The notes: generated from the sequence alone by a model not told the origin. A stretch of 38,468 nt of DNA from Dehalococcoidia bacterium (GCA_009693115.1 SHXW01000022.1:1-38468), one strand, 5' to 3'. Shown: positions 7,859 through 19,176, counted from the stretch's first letter. Translations and numbers: made by a program.

Positions 7859-9358
7859 TCAGCCGATTCTAACCCTCTCCTGTGCAAGCCTGTACGTTTC
7901 CACTTCCTCTGACCCCACCGCCATCCATAGCGCCAGCGTCAACGGCCCGAACCGGCCTATGAACATGGCCGCCATGATTACTATTTGCGCTCCGGTATTC
8001 AATTCCGACGTTATCCCGGTAGTCAGGCCGACGGTGCAGAAGGCGGAGATCAACTCGAACAGATGCCTGTGGAGCGGAAACTCGGGTTGAAGGCCGGTCA
8101 ACAGGAGCAAAAGCACGCCGATGATGATCATGAAGGAGGCCAGCAGGACCATGGCCCTCTTTATGAAGATAAACGGGATCTCACGGCCAAATGCCGTCGC
8201 GCGCCGCCCCCCACGAATCGTGCTGACAACGGTTATCAAGATGATCAGCACCGTGTTGACCTTGATCCCGCCTGCAGTCGAGGCCGATGCGCCTCCCACC
8301 AGCATGAGCATCTCGGCGGACACGAGCCGGTCCTGTGTGGCGTTTCCATAGTCAATGGCCTGATACCCGGCCGTGCGCGCCGAAGCGGAATCAAAAATCG
8401 CCGCCGCCACCTTGTCCCCCGTCCCGACGTGCCCCAGCGTGCCGGGGTCGCGCCAACTCTGCGCCAGGAATACGGCCGCCCCGCCGATCAACAGGATTAC
8501 GGTGCCAACTACCACGAGCTTCGTGTCCAGCGAAAACCGCGAAAACCGCCTCACGACCACAAGGTCTCTGATGACGAAGTAACCAAGCCCGCCAAGGACG
8601 ATCAGGCTGGCCAGGGTCCCGAGCACCACCCAGTCATGTTGAAATCCTATGACGCTGTCCCCATGCACCACGTCATTCCGAAAGATGTCGAACCCGGCGT
8701 TGTTGAAGGCTGAGATCGAGTGGAAAATGCTGCTCCATGCAGCCTCGCCCATGGTGACGCCCGGCCATACGGAGCCGAAGACGTAAAAGCGCAGGAAAAG
8801 CGCCCCGGCGCCCAGGAGCTGGATCAACACGGCCGCGCCGACGAAGCCGAGGACCAGCCGCCTGATGCCGCCCATCTCTCCTCCGCCAAGCCCCTCCCTG
8901 ATCACCAGCAGGTTCTGGAGGCCGATCCGCCTGCCCGCCACCACAAGCAGAAAGGCCGCTCCCGTCATGAACCCCAACCCGCCGATGAAGACGAGGATCG
9001 CTATGACCACCTGACCGAAGAACGTCCAGTACACCGCCGTGTCCACAGGCTGCATGCCCGTCACCGTGACCGCGGACACGGAGGTGAAGAGTGCGGTTCG
9101 GAACGGAGCAGAGCCCGCGGCCGTGTTGGCGGCGGGAGTCATCAAAAGGAACGCGCCGACCATGATGAGAGCCGCAAACCCGTACACAAGGCCCATGGGC
9201 GACGCCGGCCCCCGCACGGGCACCTTGCGCCGTTCGCTACGTATCGTCACCGGCGCGAGTTCAGACTGGCGCGGCCTGCGTACGACCGTGTCTCCGGGCT
9301 TGGGTTGCCAGGGCTGTTGCTGGCCCGGGCGGCCTGTTGTCTTCAAGGCGGCTCCCAA
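7859..9358 (-). CDS. trkH: TrkH/KtrB-family potassium transporter
   Basis: This is the membrane channel subunit for potassium uptake. The up-to-499-residue protein has an N-terminal cytoplasmic tail of about 50 residues and then hydrophobic segments organised as four helix-loop-helix repeats. The four selectivity-filter loops are visible: SVSAVTVTGM, SISAFNNAGFD, SARTAGYQ and SAFCTVGLTTG, each with the key glycine. The charged residue-poor helices and final RLAQERVRIG fit KtrB-like proteins. The start is uncertain: the first possible codon is TTG at 9358 with no clear binding site, and the first internal ATG is near residue 55, just before the first membrane helix. It heads the minus-strand cluster with trkA, usp and two more RCK genes. 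Confidence 0.94.
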   Translation of the reverse strand: MGAALKTTGRPGQQQPWQPKPGDTVVRRPRQSELAPVTIRSERRKVPVRGPASPMGLVYGFAALIMVGAFLLMTPAANTAAGSAPFRTALFTSVSAVTVTGMQPVDTAVYWTFFGQVVIAILVFIGGLGFMTGAAFLLVVAGRRIGLQNLLVIREGLGGGEMGGIRRLVLGFVGAAVLIQLLGAGALFLRFYVFGSVWPGVTMGEAAWSSIFHSISAFNNAGFDIFRNDVVHGDSVIGFQHDWVVLGTLASLIVLGGLGYFVIRDLVVVRRFSRFSLDTKLVVVGTVILLIGGAAVFLAQSWRDPGTLGHVGTGDKVAAAIFDSASARTAGYQAIDYGNATQDRLVSAEMLMLVGGASASTAGGIKVNTVLIILITVVSTIRGGRRATAFGREIPFIFIKRAMVLLASFMIIIGVLLLLLTGLQPEFPLHRHLFELISAFCTVGLTTGITSELNTGAQIVIMAAMFIGRFGPLTLALWMAVGSEEVETYRLAQERVRIG

Positions 9359-9919
9359 CTGTCAGGGCGGCCCGGCCCACGTCCGGGGCCGCCTGGGCAA
9401 TTCTAGTCCCGCCCCGGTTCGCGCCCGTACATGCGAACGCGCGCGCCACACCCGGTCTTGATAATTCACGGCGTTGTCCTGCTCTCCGGAAGGCCCTGTC
9501 CATTGACACGGCGCACCGCTTCGCTACGGCCAGATGCAACACATCCGGTATGCTCCCGTATACCGCTGCCGGTCCTGCGGCGGCACGAACGTCGTCAAGC
9601 GCGAAGTGCTTGATAAAGTCTGCGGGTGGCTGCGCGCAGATGACCGCCTCAAGCTGTATGGTGACGGGAGAAGTCCTTCAACAGGCCAGCCGTGTGACAG
9701 ACGCTGCGGCGCCATGGGCTCCGGCCCGGGCCGACGCGCTGCCCAACCGACACCACAGGGTGATGGGCCACCAGCCCTGCTGGCCCCGAAAGCCATCGGG
9801 ATCTGCCCACAGGCACAACCCCGGCACAGACCATCCCCTGTCCCGCCTGTCCCGGCCTGTCGGGGTTGCGTGAGCGGGCGGGTACACACCAGTAAGTGGG
9901 CGATGAGGGGCCTTACCCC
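9359..9919. other. 560-base gap, possible gene remnant
   Basis: This stretch divides the divergent trkH and methyltransferase genes. No well-supported gene, RNA or terminator was found. It includes the doubtful zinc-ribbon-like frame described separately and a 15-base sequence ACCATCCCCTGTCCC (9830-9844) that recurs at 10995-11009 on the other side of the methyltransferase gene. Confidence 0.5.
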
Positions 9920-9932
9920 ATGCCACGCGTAA
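9534..9932 (+). CDS. Doubtful small zinc-ribbon-like frame
   Basis: I do not recognise this gene and it may not be real. The first 45 residues look protein-like: YRCRSCGGTNVV has a CxxC knuckle, followed by REVLDKVCGWLRADD, and third codon positions are GC-rich as in neighbouring genes. After about residue 48 the sequence becomes Gly/Pro/Arg-rich and shadow-like. There is no ribosome binding site before ATG 9534, and it runs past the likely start of the next gene at 9920. It could be the remains of a decayed gene. Confidence 0.2.
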   Translation: MQHIRYAPVYRCRSCGGTNVVKREVLDKVCGWLRADDRLKLYGDGRSPSTGQPCDRRCGAMGSGPGRRAAQPTPQGDGPPALLAPKAIGICPQAQPRHRPSPVPPVPACRGCVSGRVHTSKWAMRGLTPCHA

Positions 9933-10960
9933 TTGATTCGCCTGACAAGTTCATCGCCATCGGCGAGAACATCCACACTTCCCGCACCGTGAAGCGCGAA
10001 GGGCCGCGCACGGGCATCGCGCCGGATGGGCAGGAGGCGGTCACTTTCAAGGGCGAGGACGGCGAGACGCGCTTCCTGACCGTCCCGGAGCTTTTCAAGA
10101 AGAAGCAGCCTTATAAAGAGGGCACGCTAAAGCACTTCATGTTCGCCGTGTGGAAGGGCGTCCACGGCGATGCTGATGAGCAGGCCACCGGAGCGGCATA
10201 CGTTCACTGGGAGGCGCGACGCCAGATCAGCGCAGGGGCGAGTTACCTTGACCTGAACGTTGACGAGGTGTCGTACAAACTCGACGAACAGAAACGTTCG
10301 ATTATCTGGGCCGTCAACGCTGTGCAGCAGGTCTCGACATTGCCGCTGAGCATTGACTCCTCCAATGCAGAGATCATCGCCGAAGGGCTGGCCGCGTACG
10401 ACGGCCGGGCCGGGCGGCCCTTGCTGAACTCCGTCGCGCTCGAACGCCTCAGCGCGCTGGACCTCGCGCTCAAGCACAACACGCTCGTCGTCGTCACCGC
10501 GGCTGCCGAGGCAGGCATGCCATCGAACGCCGCAGAGCGCATGCAGAACATCGGCCGCATCGTGGAGGCGGCCCTGGCAAGGGGCGTCCGCAAGGAAGAC
10601 ATGTTCGTAGACTGCCTGGCCTTCCCCATCTCCGTCGCGCCGCAGTATGGCCGGGACTTCCTGGACGCCGTCGCCATGGTCCGGAAAGAGTTCGGAAGCG
10701 AAATCCATATCACCGGCGGTATCAGCAACGTCTCTTTCGGCCTGCCGAAGCGGCGGCTGGTGAACGACACGTTCCTTCATCTGGCGGTGGAGCACGGGGC
10801 GGACAGCGGGATAATCAACCCCCTGGAGACGAGCGCTGCGGGGGCGTTCAGCATTGACCTGTCGTCCGGCCCGGTCAAGGTCGCTATGGACATGCTGCTA
10901 GGGAACGACGAATACTGTACGAAGTTCCTGCAGGCTTTCCGCGCCGGTCAGCTTGGCTAG
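9920..10960 (+). CDS. Pterin-binding methyltetrahydrofolate methyltransferase-like protein
   Basis: The 346-residue protein belongs to the DHPS-like TIM-barrel family that includes the methyltetrahydrofolate:corrinoid methyltransferases (AcsE, the MetH folate domain). Visible motifs are AIGENIH at the start, AGASYLDLNVDE (D111, N113), PLSIDSS (D146), RPLLNSV (N170) and TGGISNVSFGLP (N270), the last being characteristic of the methyltransferase branch rather than dihydropteroate synthase. About 80 residues of extra sequence sit between IGENIH and the barrel, making it longer than AcsE (about 260). ATG 9920 was chosen over GTG 9896 because AGGGG at 9906-9910 lies nine bases upstream and the protein then begins right before the domain. 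No corrinoid protein is encoded next to it, so the methyl acceptor is unknown. Confidence 0.85.
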   Translation: MPRVIDSPDKFIAIGENIHTSRTVKREGPRTGIAPDGQEAVTFKGEDGETRFLTVPELFKKKQPYKEGTLKHFMFAVWKGVHGDADEQATGAAYVHWEARRQISAGASYLDLNVDEVSYKLDEQKRSIIWAVNAVQQVSTLPLSIDSSNAEIIAEGLAAYDGRAGRPLLNSVALERLSALDLALKHNTLVVVTAAAEAGMPSNAAERMQNIGRIVEAALARGVRKEDMFVDCLAFPISVAPQYGRDFLDAVAMVRKEFGSEIHITGGISNVSFGLPKRRLVNDTFLHLAVEHGADSGIINPLETSAAGAFSIDLSSGPVKVAMDMLLGNDEYCTKFLQAFRAGQLG

Positions 10961-11140
10961 AGGCTGTCCCGGCTCTGTCTGCACCCATGGGCAAACCATC
11001 CCCTGTCCCTGTGCGGGACCGGGTACCGGCAATGGCGGGTGGCGGGGCAAAGGGACCAGACACACACCACCACCTCATGTCCCCGTCCGTCGCTTCCCGG
11101 CGTGCCGGGGCCGAAATCAAGCTCAGTCACGGCGAAACTC

Positions 11141-12091
11141 ATGATCATCACGCCGTACAGGTACATCGCCCGCTTCATAGCCTTCTGCGCCAGCAACTTC
11201 AACGAGTTCCTGGACAAGAACGGGCCGTACATGGCCGCGGCCATCGCCTTTTATGCCCTGTTCTCGATCTTTCCGCTCATGCTGGCACTCGTCACCGTGT
11301 TCGGTTTCTTCCTGGGCATAGAAGATTTCAACCAGCGGCTTGTTGAGGCTCTGGAGTCCCAGGTCCCCGTACTCAAAGAGAGCGGCGGCGTCATCCTCGA
11401 AGTCCTGAATAACATCTCCACTCAGCGCGTCGTGAGCAGCGTGCTCGCCGTTCTGGGCCTGCTCTGGATTTCGTCAGGCGTGTTCGGCTCCGTGCGCAAG
11501 AGCGTCAACACCATTTGGGGCATCAAGCGCACGCGGTCTTTTGTCCACGAGCGCCTGATCGACTTCACCCTCTTGTTCGGCGCCACGAGCATCCTCTTCG
11601 CCTCCCTTTATACGACTGTCCTCCTCGGCTTCGTCCAGTCAAACCAGAGCTTCATGGTCCTGGGCGCGCAGGCGTCCGGCCCTCTGGTATCGAGGCTGCT
11701 CGCCACGGTCATCCCGCCCATTCTTTCGTTCGGCGCATTCTTCGTCATCTACTGGTGGCTGCCCAACACGAAGATCCGCCTCCGGGACGCCGCCCCCACG
11801 GCTCTGGCAGGAGCGCTCGCGTTCGAGGCGGCAAAGCAGTCGTTCGTTTACTACCTGCGCGAGATCGGTGGGCCAAACGACATATACGGTGCAATGGGCG
11901 CGGTCATCATCCTGATGGCATGGGTGTACGTTTCGGCGATCATCCTGCTTGGAGGCGCGCAGCTGACGGCCCGGTACACGAGCTGGGTGGCCAGGGCGCA
12001 GCAGCACCGACACAACAGGTTGCTTTCTGCCAACCTTGAGCGTGTCCGGATGAGCCGGTCCCTGCCCGGTATCCACCCGCCTGCGCCTTAG
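11141..12091 (+). CDS. YihY/BrkB-family inner membrane protein
   Basis: The 316-residue integral membrane protein of the YihY (virulence factor BrkB) family has an unclear biochemical role. The family core is visible: AAAIAFYALFSIFPLML in the first membrane helix, a polar stretch, GLLWISSGVFGSVRKSVNTIWG in the second helix region, ILSFGAFFVIYWWLPNTKI and finally YGAMGAVIILMAWVYVSAIILLGGAQL. Six membrane helices are expected. The start is placed at ATG 11141, giving MIITPYRYIARF; the upstream in-frame part is Pro/Ser-rich and unlike the family. No strong ribosome binding site is seen. It follows the methyltransferase gene by 180 bases. Confidence 0.92.
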   Translation: MIITPYRYIARFIAFCASNFNEFLDKNGPYMAAAIAFYALFSIFPLMLALVTVFGFFLGIEDFNQRLVEALESQVPVLKESGGVILEVLNNISTQRVVSSVLAVLGLLWISSGVFGSVRKSVNTIWGIKRTRSFVHERLIDFTLLFGATSILFASLYTTVLLGFVQSNQSFMVLGAQASGPLVSRLLATVIPPILSFGAFFVIYWWLPNTKIRLRDAAPTALAGALAFEAAKQSFVYYLREIGGPNDIYGAMGAVIILMAWVYVSAIILLGGAQLTARYTSWVARAQQHRHNRLLSANLERVRMSRSLPGIHPPAP

Positions 12092-12177
12092 AAAAACTCC
12101 CGCCCCACCCCCATCACCGGGGGAGTTTGTTCAGGGTGAGGGCGCCCTCAAAGAAAGGGCCTGCCAAAGGGCGTGCG

Positions 12178-12804
12178 TCACTGCGGCTCCCGCCGCATTG
12201 CCCACATGTGAGGGCCGCTTGAAGGCAGGTCCCCGTCCCACACGGCCCTGAAACCGAGTTTTTCATAAAACCGCACGTCTTTGTCAGTCATCGTCTCCAG
12301 ATAGCAGGGCAGACGGGCTTCGTCCGCTTCCACCAGCACCGGCCTGAGCAACGAGCTGCCAATGCCCTGGTTCTGTCTGGCCGGTTGGACGAAGAGCAGC
12401 ATCAGGTACCAGTGCGGGCCGGGAGCCAGACGTTTGCGCAGGCCCCCGCTCAGGTTGTCCATGGACGTGGACCGGCGAAGGCCCTCACTGCCCAGTGAGA
12501 GCGGCGCCCACAGCAGGCCCGACCGCACTAGCCGATAGAAGTTGAACTGCCCATTGCCCGGCGAGAGCCAGGCCGCAGCTCCCTCCGGCCCGCCCGCGGT
12601 CGTGTAGACCGCGCCGTAGCGCACCCCATAGGCAAGCGTCTTTTTTAGGTACGCCTCCAGACGCTTTTCCCGTCCGGCAGCGTCAGGCAGCAGCCAGCGG
12701 GACATCGGGTCGTCAAAAAATGCGCGCGCCGCGATCGCGCCAGCCTCATCGAGCTGGTCTTTGGTCAACAGGACGGGAGATGCCGCCGGTGGCGCAACGT
12801 TCAT
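12178..12804 (-). CDS. GNAT-family N-acetyltransferase
   Basis: The 208-residue protein has the GNAT acetyl-CoA fold. The diagnostic part is LLFVQPARQNQGIGSSLLRPVL at about residues 135-155, where QNQGIG matches the acetyl-CoA pyrophosphate-binding Q/R-x-x-G-x-G/A loop. RFYEKLGFRAVWDGDLP near the end is the typical last motif. The N-terminal LDEAGAIAARAFFDDPMSRWLLPD resembles GNAT proteins that act on small amines. The substrate cannot be told from sequence. The gene lies 144 bases upstream of the ileS stop coordinate on the same strand, so ileS is transcribed toward it. Confidence 0.88.
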   Translation of the reverse strand: MNVAPPAASPVLLTKDQLDEAGAIAARAFFDDPMSRWLLPDAAGREKRLEAYLKKTLAYGVRYGAVYTTAGGPEGAAAWLSPGNGQFNFYRLVRSGLLWAPLSLGSEGLRRSTSMDNLSGGLRKRLAPGPHWYLMLLFVQPARQNQGIGSSLLRPVLVEADEARLPCYLETMTDKDVRFYEKLGFRAVWDGDLPSSGPHMWAMRREPQ

Positions 12805-12947
12805 GCCGGGCTGTGCCTCACTAACTGCCTTCGATGGGCCCGGGGCTGTCCGTCCCTGTCCGGATTGATCCCCTTGATGCCCGTCATCCCAGGTTCCGCC
12901 CCTGACCGCAGCCAGGGGGAGGAATGACGCTCGCAGGGCGATCGGCG

Positions 12948-16298
<3,351 letters not shown>

Positions 16299-16325
16299 TT
16301 GCAATCACCCCTGGCCAGCCCCGTG

Positions 16326-16345
16326 CCCCTTCTCCCAACGGGAGA
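16326..16345. repeat. REP-like inverted repeat before ileS
   Basis: CCCCTTCTCCC followed by AAC and GGGAGA repeats the core found at 7760 with one unpaired base. It lies in the untranslated stretch between the T-box terminator and the ileS start. Confidence 0.7.
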
Positions 16346-16453
16346 GGGCGGGGCGTCGGCCTGAACCTGTCGAATCAGTGCGCGCGTAAACGTCATTCTG
16401 GATCCAGCCCTGCCATTGACAAGACTCTCGGCCGCCAGTTTTTTCCGCAAAAC

Positions 16454-16481
16454 AAAAAACCCGCCCCTGGTCAGGGACGGG
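16454..16481 (-). terminator. T-box-controlled intrinsic terminator
   Basis: On the minus strand CCCGTCCCT (16481-16473) pairs with AGGGGCGGG (16468-16460) around a four-base loop, followed by six T (16459-16454). It directly follows the T-box sequence and is the alternative to the antiterminator. Confidence 0.93.
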
Positions 16482-16830
16482 CCTCTTTCGGAAGCCGTGG
16501 TACCACCCTGGTTCCCTTGTCCTTTTGAGTGGAGCGAATAACCCGCCTCAAAACAACAAGGCTCTGTGTGCGGACGACATCCACCCCTCACATGTTGAAA
16601 GGGAAGGCACGCCCGCAGCCGGTCTAACGTCCGGCCAGCCCGGTCCAGCCTATTTCGGCGCTTCGCTCCGCCCTGTGCATCCTGAACCTGTCGAAAGACG
16701 CACAGACTTGCGAAACCCGCCGTTTCAGCCGGACAGCTCGGGAGTGATTTTCACGGCTTCGCCTGCGCCCGCTCGCACCTGGCCGGGCTCTCTCAGACAG
16801 ACGCGCCGCCGTTACTCGTCTCCGTCAAAG
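16454..16830 (-). promoter_or_regulatory. T-box riboswitch leader of ileS (tRNA-Ile)
   Basis: The leader reads uncharged tRNA-Ile and lets ileS be transcribed when isoleucine charging is low. On the minus strand, Stem I begins near 16825 with ACGAGTA (AGTA at 16816-16813), then GAGAGAG of the distal loop. An ATC isoleucine specifier codon lies at 16748-16746 within GAAAATCACTCCCGAG, a typical specifier-loop context. The conserved T-box AGGGTGGTACCACGG lies at 16509-16495, flanked by GGAA and TTCC that can close the antiterminator. A competing terminator follows at 16481-16454. The roughly 235 bases between specifier and T-box are longer than usual and hold a dispersed repeat (16681-16695). 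Confidence 0.95.
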
Positions 16831-16844
16831 CTGTTGACTCTTCG

Positions 16845-16873
16845 AGGTTATTCACAGCAGAGCGCGAAGTCAA
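16845..16873 (-). promoter_or_regulatory. Candidate promoter of the T-box/ileS transcript
   Basis: On the minus strand TTGACT (16873-16868) and TAACCT (16850-16845) are separated by 17 bases. The expected start point then falls about 20 bases before the AGTA motif of Stem I, which is the right distance for a T-box leader. The -10 box matches the consensus only partly. Confidence 0.5.
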
Positions 16874-16912
16874 CCGCAGAGACCTTGCGGGAATTACGGG
16901 AAACGCAGGCCC

Positions 16913-17416
16913 CTACTCGGCTTCGTCGCACCCGTGAGGCGATCCCGGCACAGATGCCGCCACTATCCTGCCCAGAGCGGCTTCGAGCACCGCCACCTCG
17001 TCATCCGTCAGGTGACGTGCGAAGTGTTCGTGGATACCGCGAATGTGAACGGGAGCGGCGTTCTTGAACGCCTCCCGGCCTTCAGGTGTTATGACAGCGA
17101 AGATGCCCCGCCTATCCTCGGAACAAGCCTTGCGTTTCACCAGTCCGGAGGTTTCCATGCGGTCAAAGAGGCGAGTCATGCCGCTGAAACTAAGGAGCAC
17201 AGCCTCGGCAAGGTCCTGCATACGCACCTTGCCGTCCGGCGCCTGCGACAGGTTCAGCAGCACCGAATACCAGCCGACGGGCATCTCCCGTTCTTCTTCC
17301 AACTCCTTGTTCAGCGCAACGGCAACCCCGGCGTGCGCCTTCAGGAAGGATTGCCACACGGCCATGCGGCGTTCATCCACGCGCCTCGGAGCATCCTGTC
17401 CAGTTGTTGGAGACAT
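16913..17416 (-). CDS. MarR-family transcriptional regulator
   Basis: This is a dimeric DNA-binding regulator, usually a repressor released by small phenolic or oxidising compounds. The 167-residue protein has the family's winged helix-turn-helix: PDGKVRMQDLAEAVLLSFSG, the recognition helix SGMTRLFDRMETSGLVKR and the wing SEDRRGIFAVITPEGREAF, where DRR is the conserved wing motif. The start is ATG 17416; the open frame continues upstream but would overlap the divergent reductase gene and is unlike the family. A TAGAAT -10 box ends seven bases before the ATG, so the mRNA may be leaderless. It is divergent from an FMN reductase gene, its likeliest target. Confidence 0.93.
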   Translation of the reverse strand: MSPTTGQDAPRRVDERRMAVWQSFLKAHAGVAVALNKELEEEREMPVGWYSVLLNLSQAPDGKVRMQDLAEAVLLSFSGMTRLFDRMETSGLVKRKACSEDRRGIFAVITPEGREAFKNAAPVHIRGIHEHFARHLTDDEVAVLEAALGRIVAASVPGSPHGCDEAE

Positions 17417-17423
17417 GCGCCCG

Positions 17424-17452
17424 ATTCTAACGCGAATGGCCCGGCCTGTCTG
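17424..17452 (-). promoter_or_regulatory. Promoter of marR-like gene, leaderless geometry
   Basis: On the minus strand CAGACA lies 17 bases before TAGAAT (17429-17424), and the ATG of the MarR gene follows after seven bases. Transcription would start at or next to the start codon, and no ribosome binding site is present. Confidence 0.55.
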
Positions 17453-17569
17453 GAATAGTTCCCCTCGCACCCTCCCCTGCGTACACTTGCCTCCCGGCAG
17501 GCCGCCAGGACTCCCGGCCTGCCCAGCGTCATGCGCCGGATTGGCGAGACTCCATTGAGGTGAACACCC

Positions 17570-18139
17570 GTGAGCAGCCAGATCAACGTCCTCGGTATCG
17601 CCGGCAGCCTGCGAAAAGGCTCTTACAACCGCGCCCTCATGCACGCCGCCTTCGCGGTGAAGCCTCCCGAAATGATCGTGTCCGAGTTCGACCTCGTCCA
17701 TCTGCCGTTCTATAACGGAGACGTCGAGGCCCAGGGCGACCCCGAGCCGGTCCTCCTCTTCAAAGAGGCTATCCGCCGCGCCGATGCACTCCTGATCGTC
17801 ACGCCCGAGTACCACCGTTCGATTCCCGGCGTGCTCAAGAACGCGCTTGACTGGGGCGGGCGAGACCCAAAGGGCAAGGGTGTCGTCACGTCACCCCTCT
17901 CCGGCAAGCCTGTCGGCCTGCTGAGCGCCGGAGGCGCCGCGGGCGCGATCTTGTCGCAGACCCACCTGCGCCAGATACTCGTCGAGACGCGGTCGAACGT
18001 GATGCCCCATCCGCAGGTTTTCGTGGCGATGGCCCGTCAGAAATTCGACGCCGATTTCCAGCTCACGGACGACCCCACGCGCCAGCAATTGACAGACTTC
18101 ATGGCTGCGTTTGCGGTCTGGGCGCACAAGCCGAAGTAG
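17570..18139 (+). CDS. NADPH-dependent FMN reductase
   Basis: The 189-residue flavodoxin-like protein of the NADPH-dependent FMN reductase/quinone reductase family transfers electrons from NAD(P)H via bound FMN. Visible are the FMN phosphate loop IAGSLRKGSYNRALM (about residues 9-23), the flavin-contacting TPEYHRSIPGVLKNALDW (family form PEYN.S.PG.LKN.IDW) and a late SAGGAAGA. The start is GTG at 17570 with GAGGTGA at 17557-17563 six bases upstream. It is divergent from the MarR gene with 153 bases between the starts. MarR/quinone-reductase pairs commonly respond to electrophiles, which is a reasonable inference here. Confidence 0.92.
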   Translation: MSSQINVLGIAGSLRKGSYNRALMHAAFAVKPPEMIVSEFDLVHLPFYNGDVEAQGDPEPVLLFKEAIRRADALLIVTPEYHRSIPGVLKNALDWGGRDPKGKGVVTSPLSGKPVGLLSAGGAAGAILSQTHLRQILVETRSNVMPHPQVFVAMARQKFDADFQLTDDPTRQQLTDFMAAFAVWAHKPK

Positions 18140-18219
18140 CCACCCGGCATCTGTGGGATTCGCACCTACACCGTGTAAATTGGCTGCCTGCAACTTTGCC
18201 CCAGGGACAGGAGAGGGAC

Positions 18220-19176
18220 ATGCCCGTTCACAGAGTCATCGCCGAAACCTATTACAGGACCTTCTCACGGCTTTACCCGGTGCTGGCGCACATCAAGCCG
18301 GGAGACACGGTCGTCACGAAGACGCTCGACTCTGGCGGACAGGACGATAAGGGCGTCCGGCGTCACGTGGCGGGCAACCCGCTCACAGGCCCCTTCTTCA
18401 TCGAGGGCGCAGAGGCAGGCGACGCCATCTCGGTCCACTTCTCGAAGGTCCGCCTCAACAGGAATTGGGGCTACACGTCGCTCAGGCTCGGCCTCGTCGC
18501 GCTCATGCCGGAGTCCATCGAGACCCTCCATTCAAGCAGCTACAAGATGGATCTCGTGCGGCCGGGCAGGGCGGACCTCGTCCCGTGGGACCTGGACGTG
18601 CAGAAGGCCACCGTGCGGCTCAGAGAACCAGCGAGCGCAAAGATGAGGCTGGAGTTCCCGGCAAGGCCCATGCTCGGCTGCGTCGGTGTGGCACCCGCGG
18701 GCGACTTCGCTCCCACCTCAGGGCCGTCCGGCCCGTACGGCGGCAACCTGGACTACAACGAGATCGCTGAAGGCTCGACTCTCCACCTGCCCGTGTACCA
18801 CCCCGGCGCGCTGCTCTATGTGGGCGACGGCCACGCCCTTCAGGGCGACGGCGAACCGCTTGGCAACGGCATCGAGACTTCAATGGACGTGGAGTTCACC
18901 GTGGCTGTGCGAAAAGGCGCAGCGCCATCCGGCCCTCGCGTCGAGACGACGGAGCATCTCATCAGCATCGGCAGCCAGCCCGAGTTTTCCAGCTCGCTCA
19001 ACCGCGGTCTCCAGATGGCGACGACGGACATGGTCAACTGGCTCGCTCAGGACTATGGGATCGAGCCGTGGGCCGCACACCTGCTCGTGGGCGTGCAAGG
19101 CCGGTATGACGTTGTGACCGTGGCCGGTTCGATGGCCCTCAAGATCGCAAAGAGGCACCTGCCGCCGCGGGCGTAA
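18220..19176 (+). CDS. Acetamidase/formamidase family protein
   Basis: The 318-residue protein of the FmdA/AmdA family hydrolyses short-chain amides to acid and ammonia. Family features seen are HIKPGDTVVTKTLDSGGQD near the start, NPLTGPFFIEGAEAGDAISVH, MLGCVGVAPAG, GPYGGNLDYNEIAEGSTLHLPV and GALLYVGDGHALQGDGE, the last two being the usual metal/substrate site segments. Length matches the short form of the family. ATG 18220 was chosen because AGGAG (18209-18213) lies six bases upstream; the open frame extends to a TTG eight codons earlier. It may release ammonia from dissolved organic amides, consistent with the catabolic neighbours. Confidence 0.93.
   Translation: MPVHRVIAETYYRTFSRLYPVLAHIKPGDTVVTKTLDSGGQDDKGVRRHVAGNPLTGPFFIEGAEAGDAISVHFSKVRLNRNWGYTSLRLGLVALMPESIETLHSSSYKMDLVRPGRADLVPWDLDVQKATVRLREPASAKMRLEFPARPMLGCVGVAPAGDFAPTSGPSGPYGGNLDYNEIAEGSTLHLPVYHPGALLYVGDGHALQGDGEPLGNGIETSMDVEFTVAVRKGAAPSGPRVETTEHLISIGSQPEFSSSLNRGLQMATTDMVNWLAQDYGIEPWAAHLLVGVQGRYDVVTVAGSMALKIAKRHLPPRA

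Noticed and set aside
17417-17815. MarR frame extended to 300 residues
   Set aside because: It would overlap the divergent reductase gene, and the added part has no MarR features.
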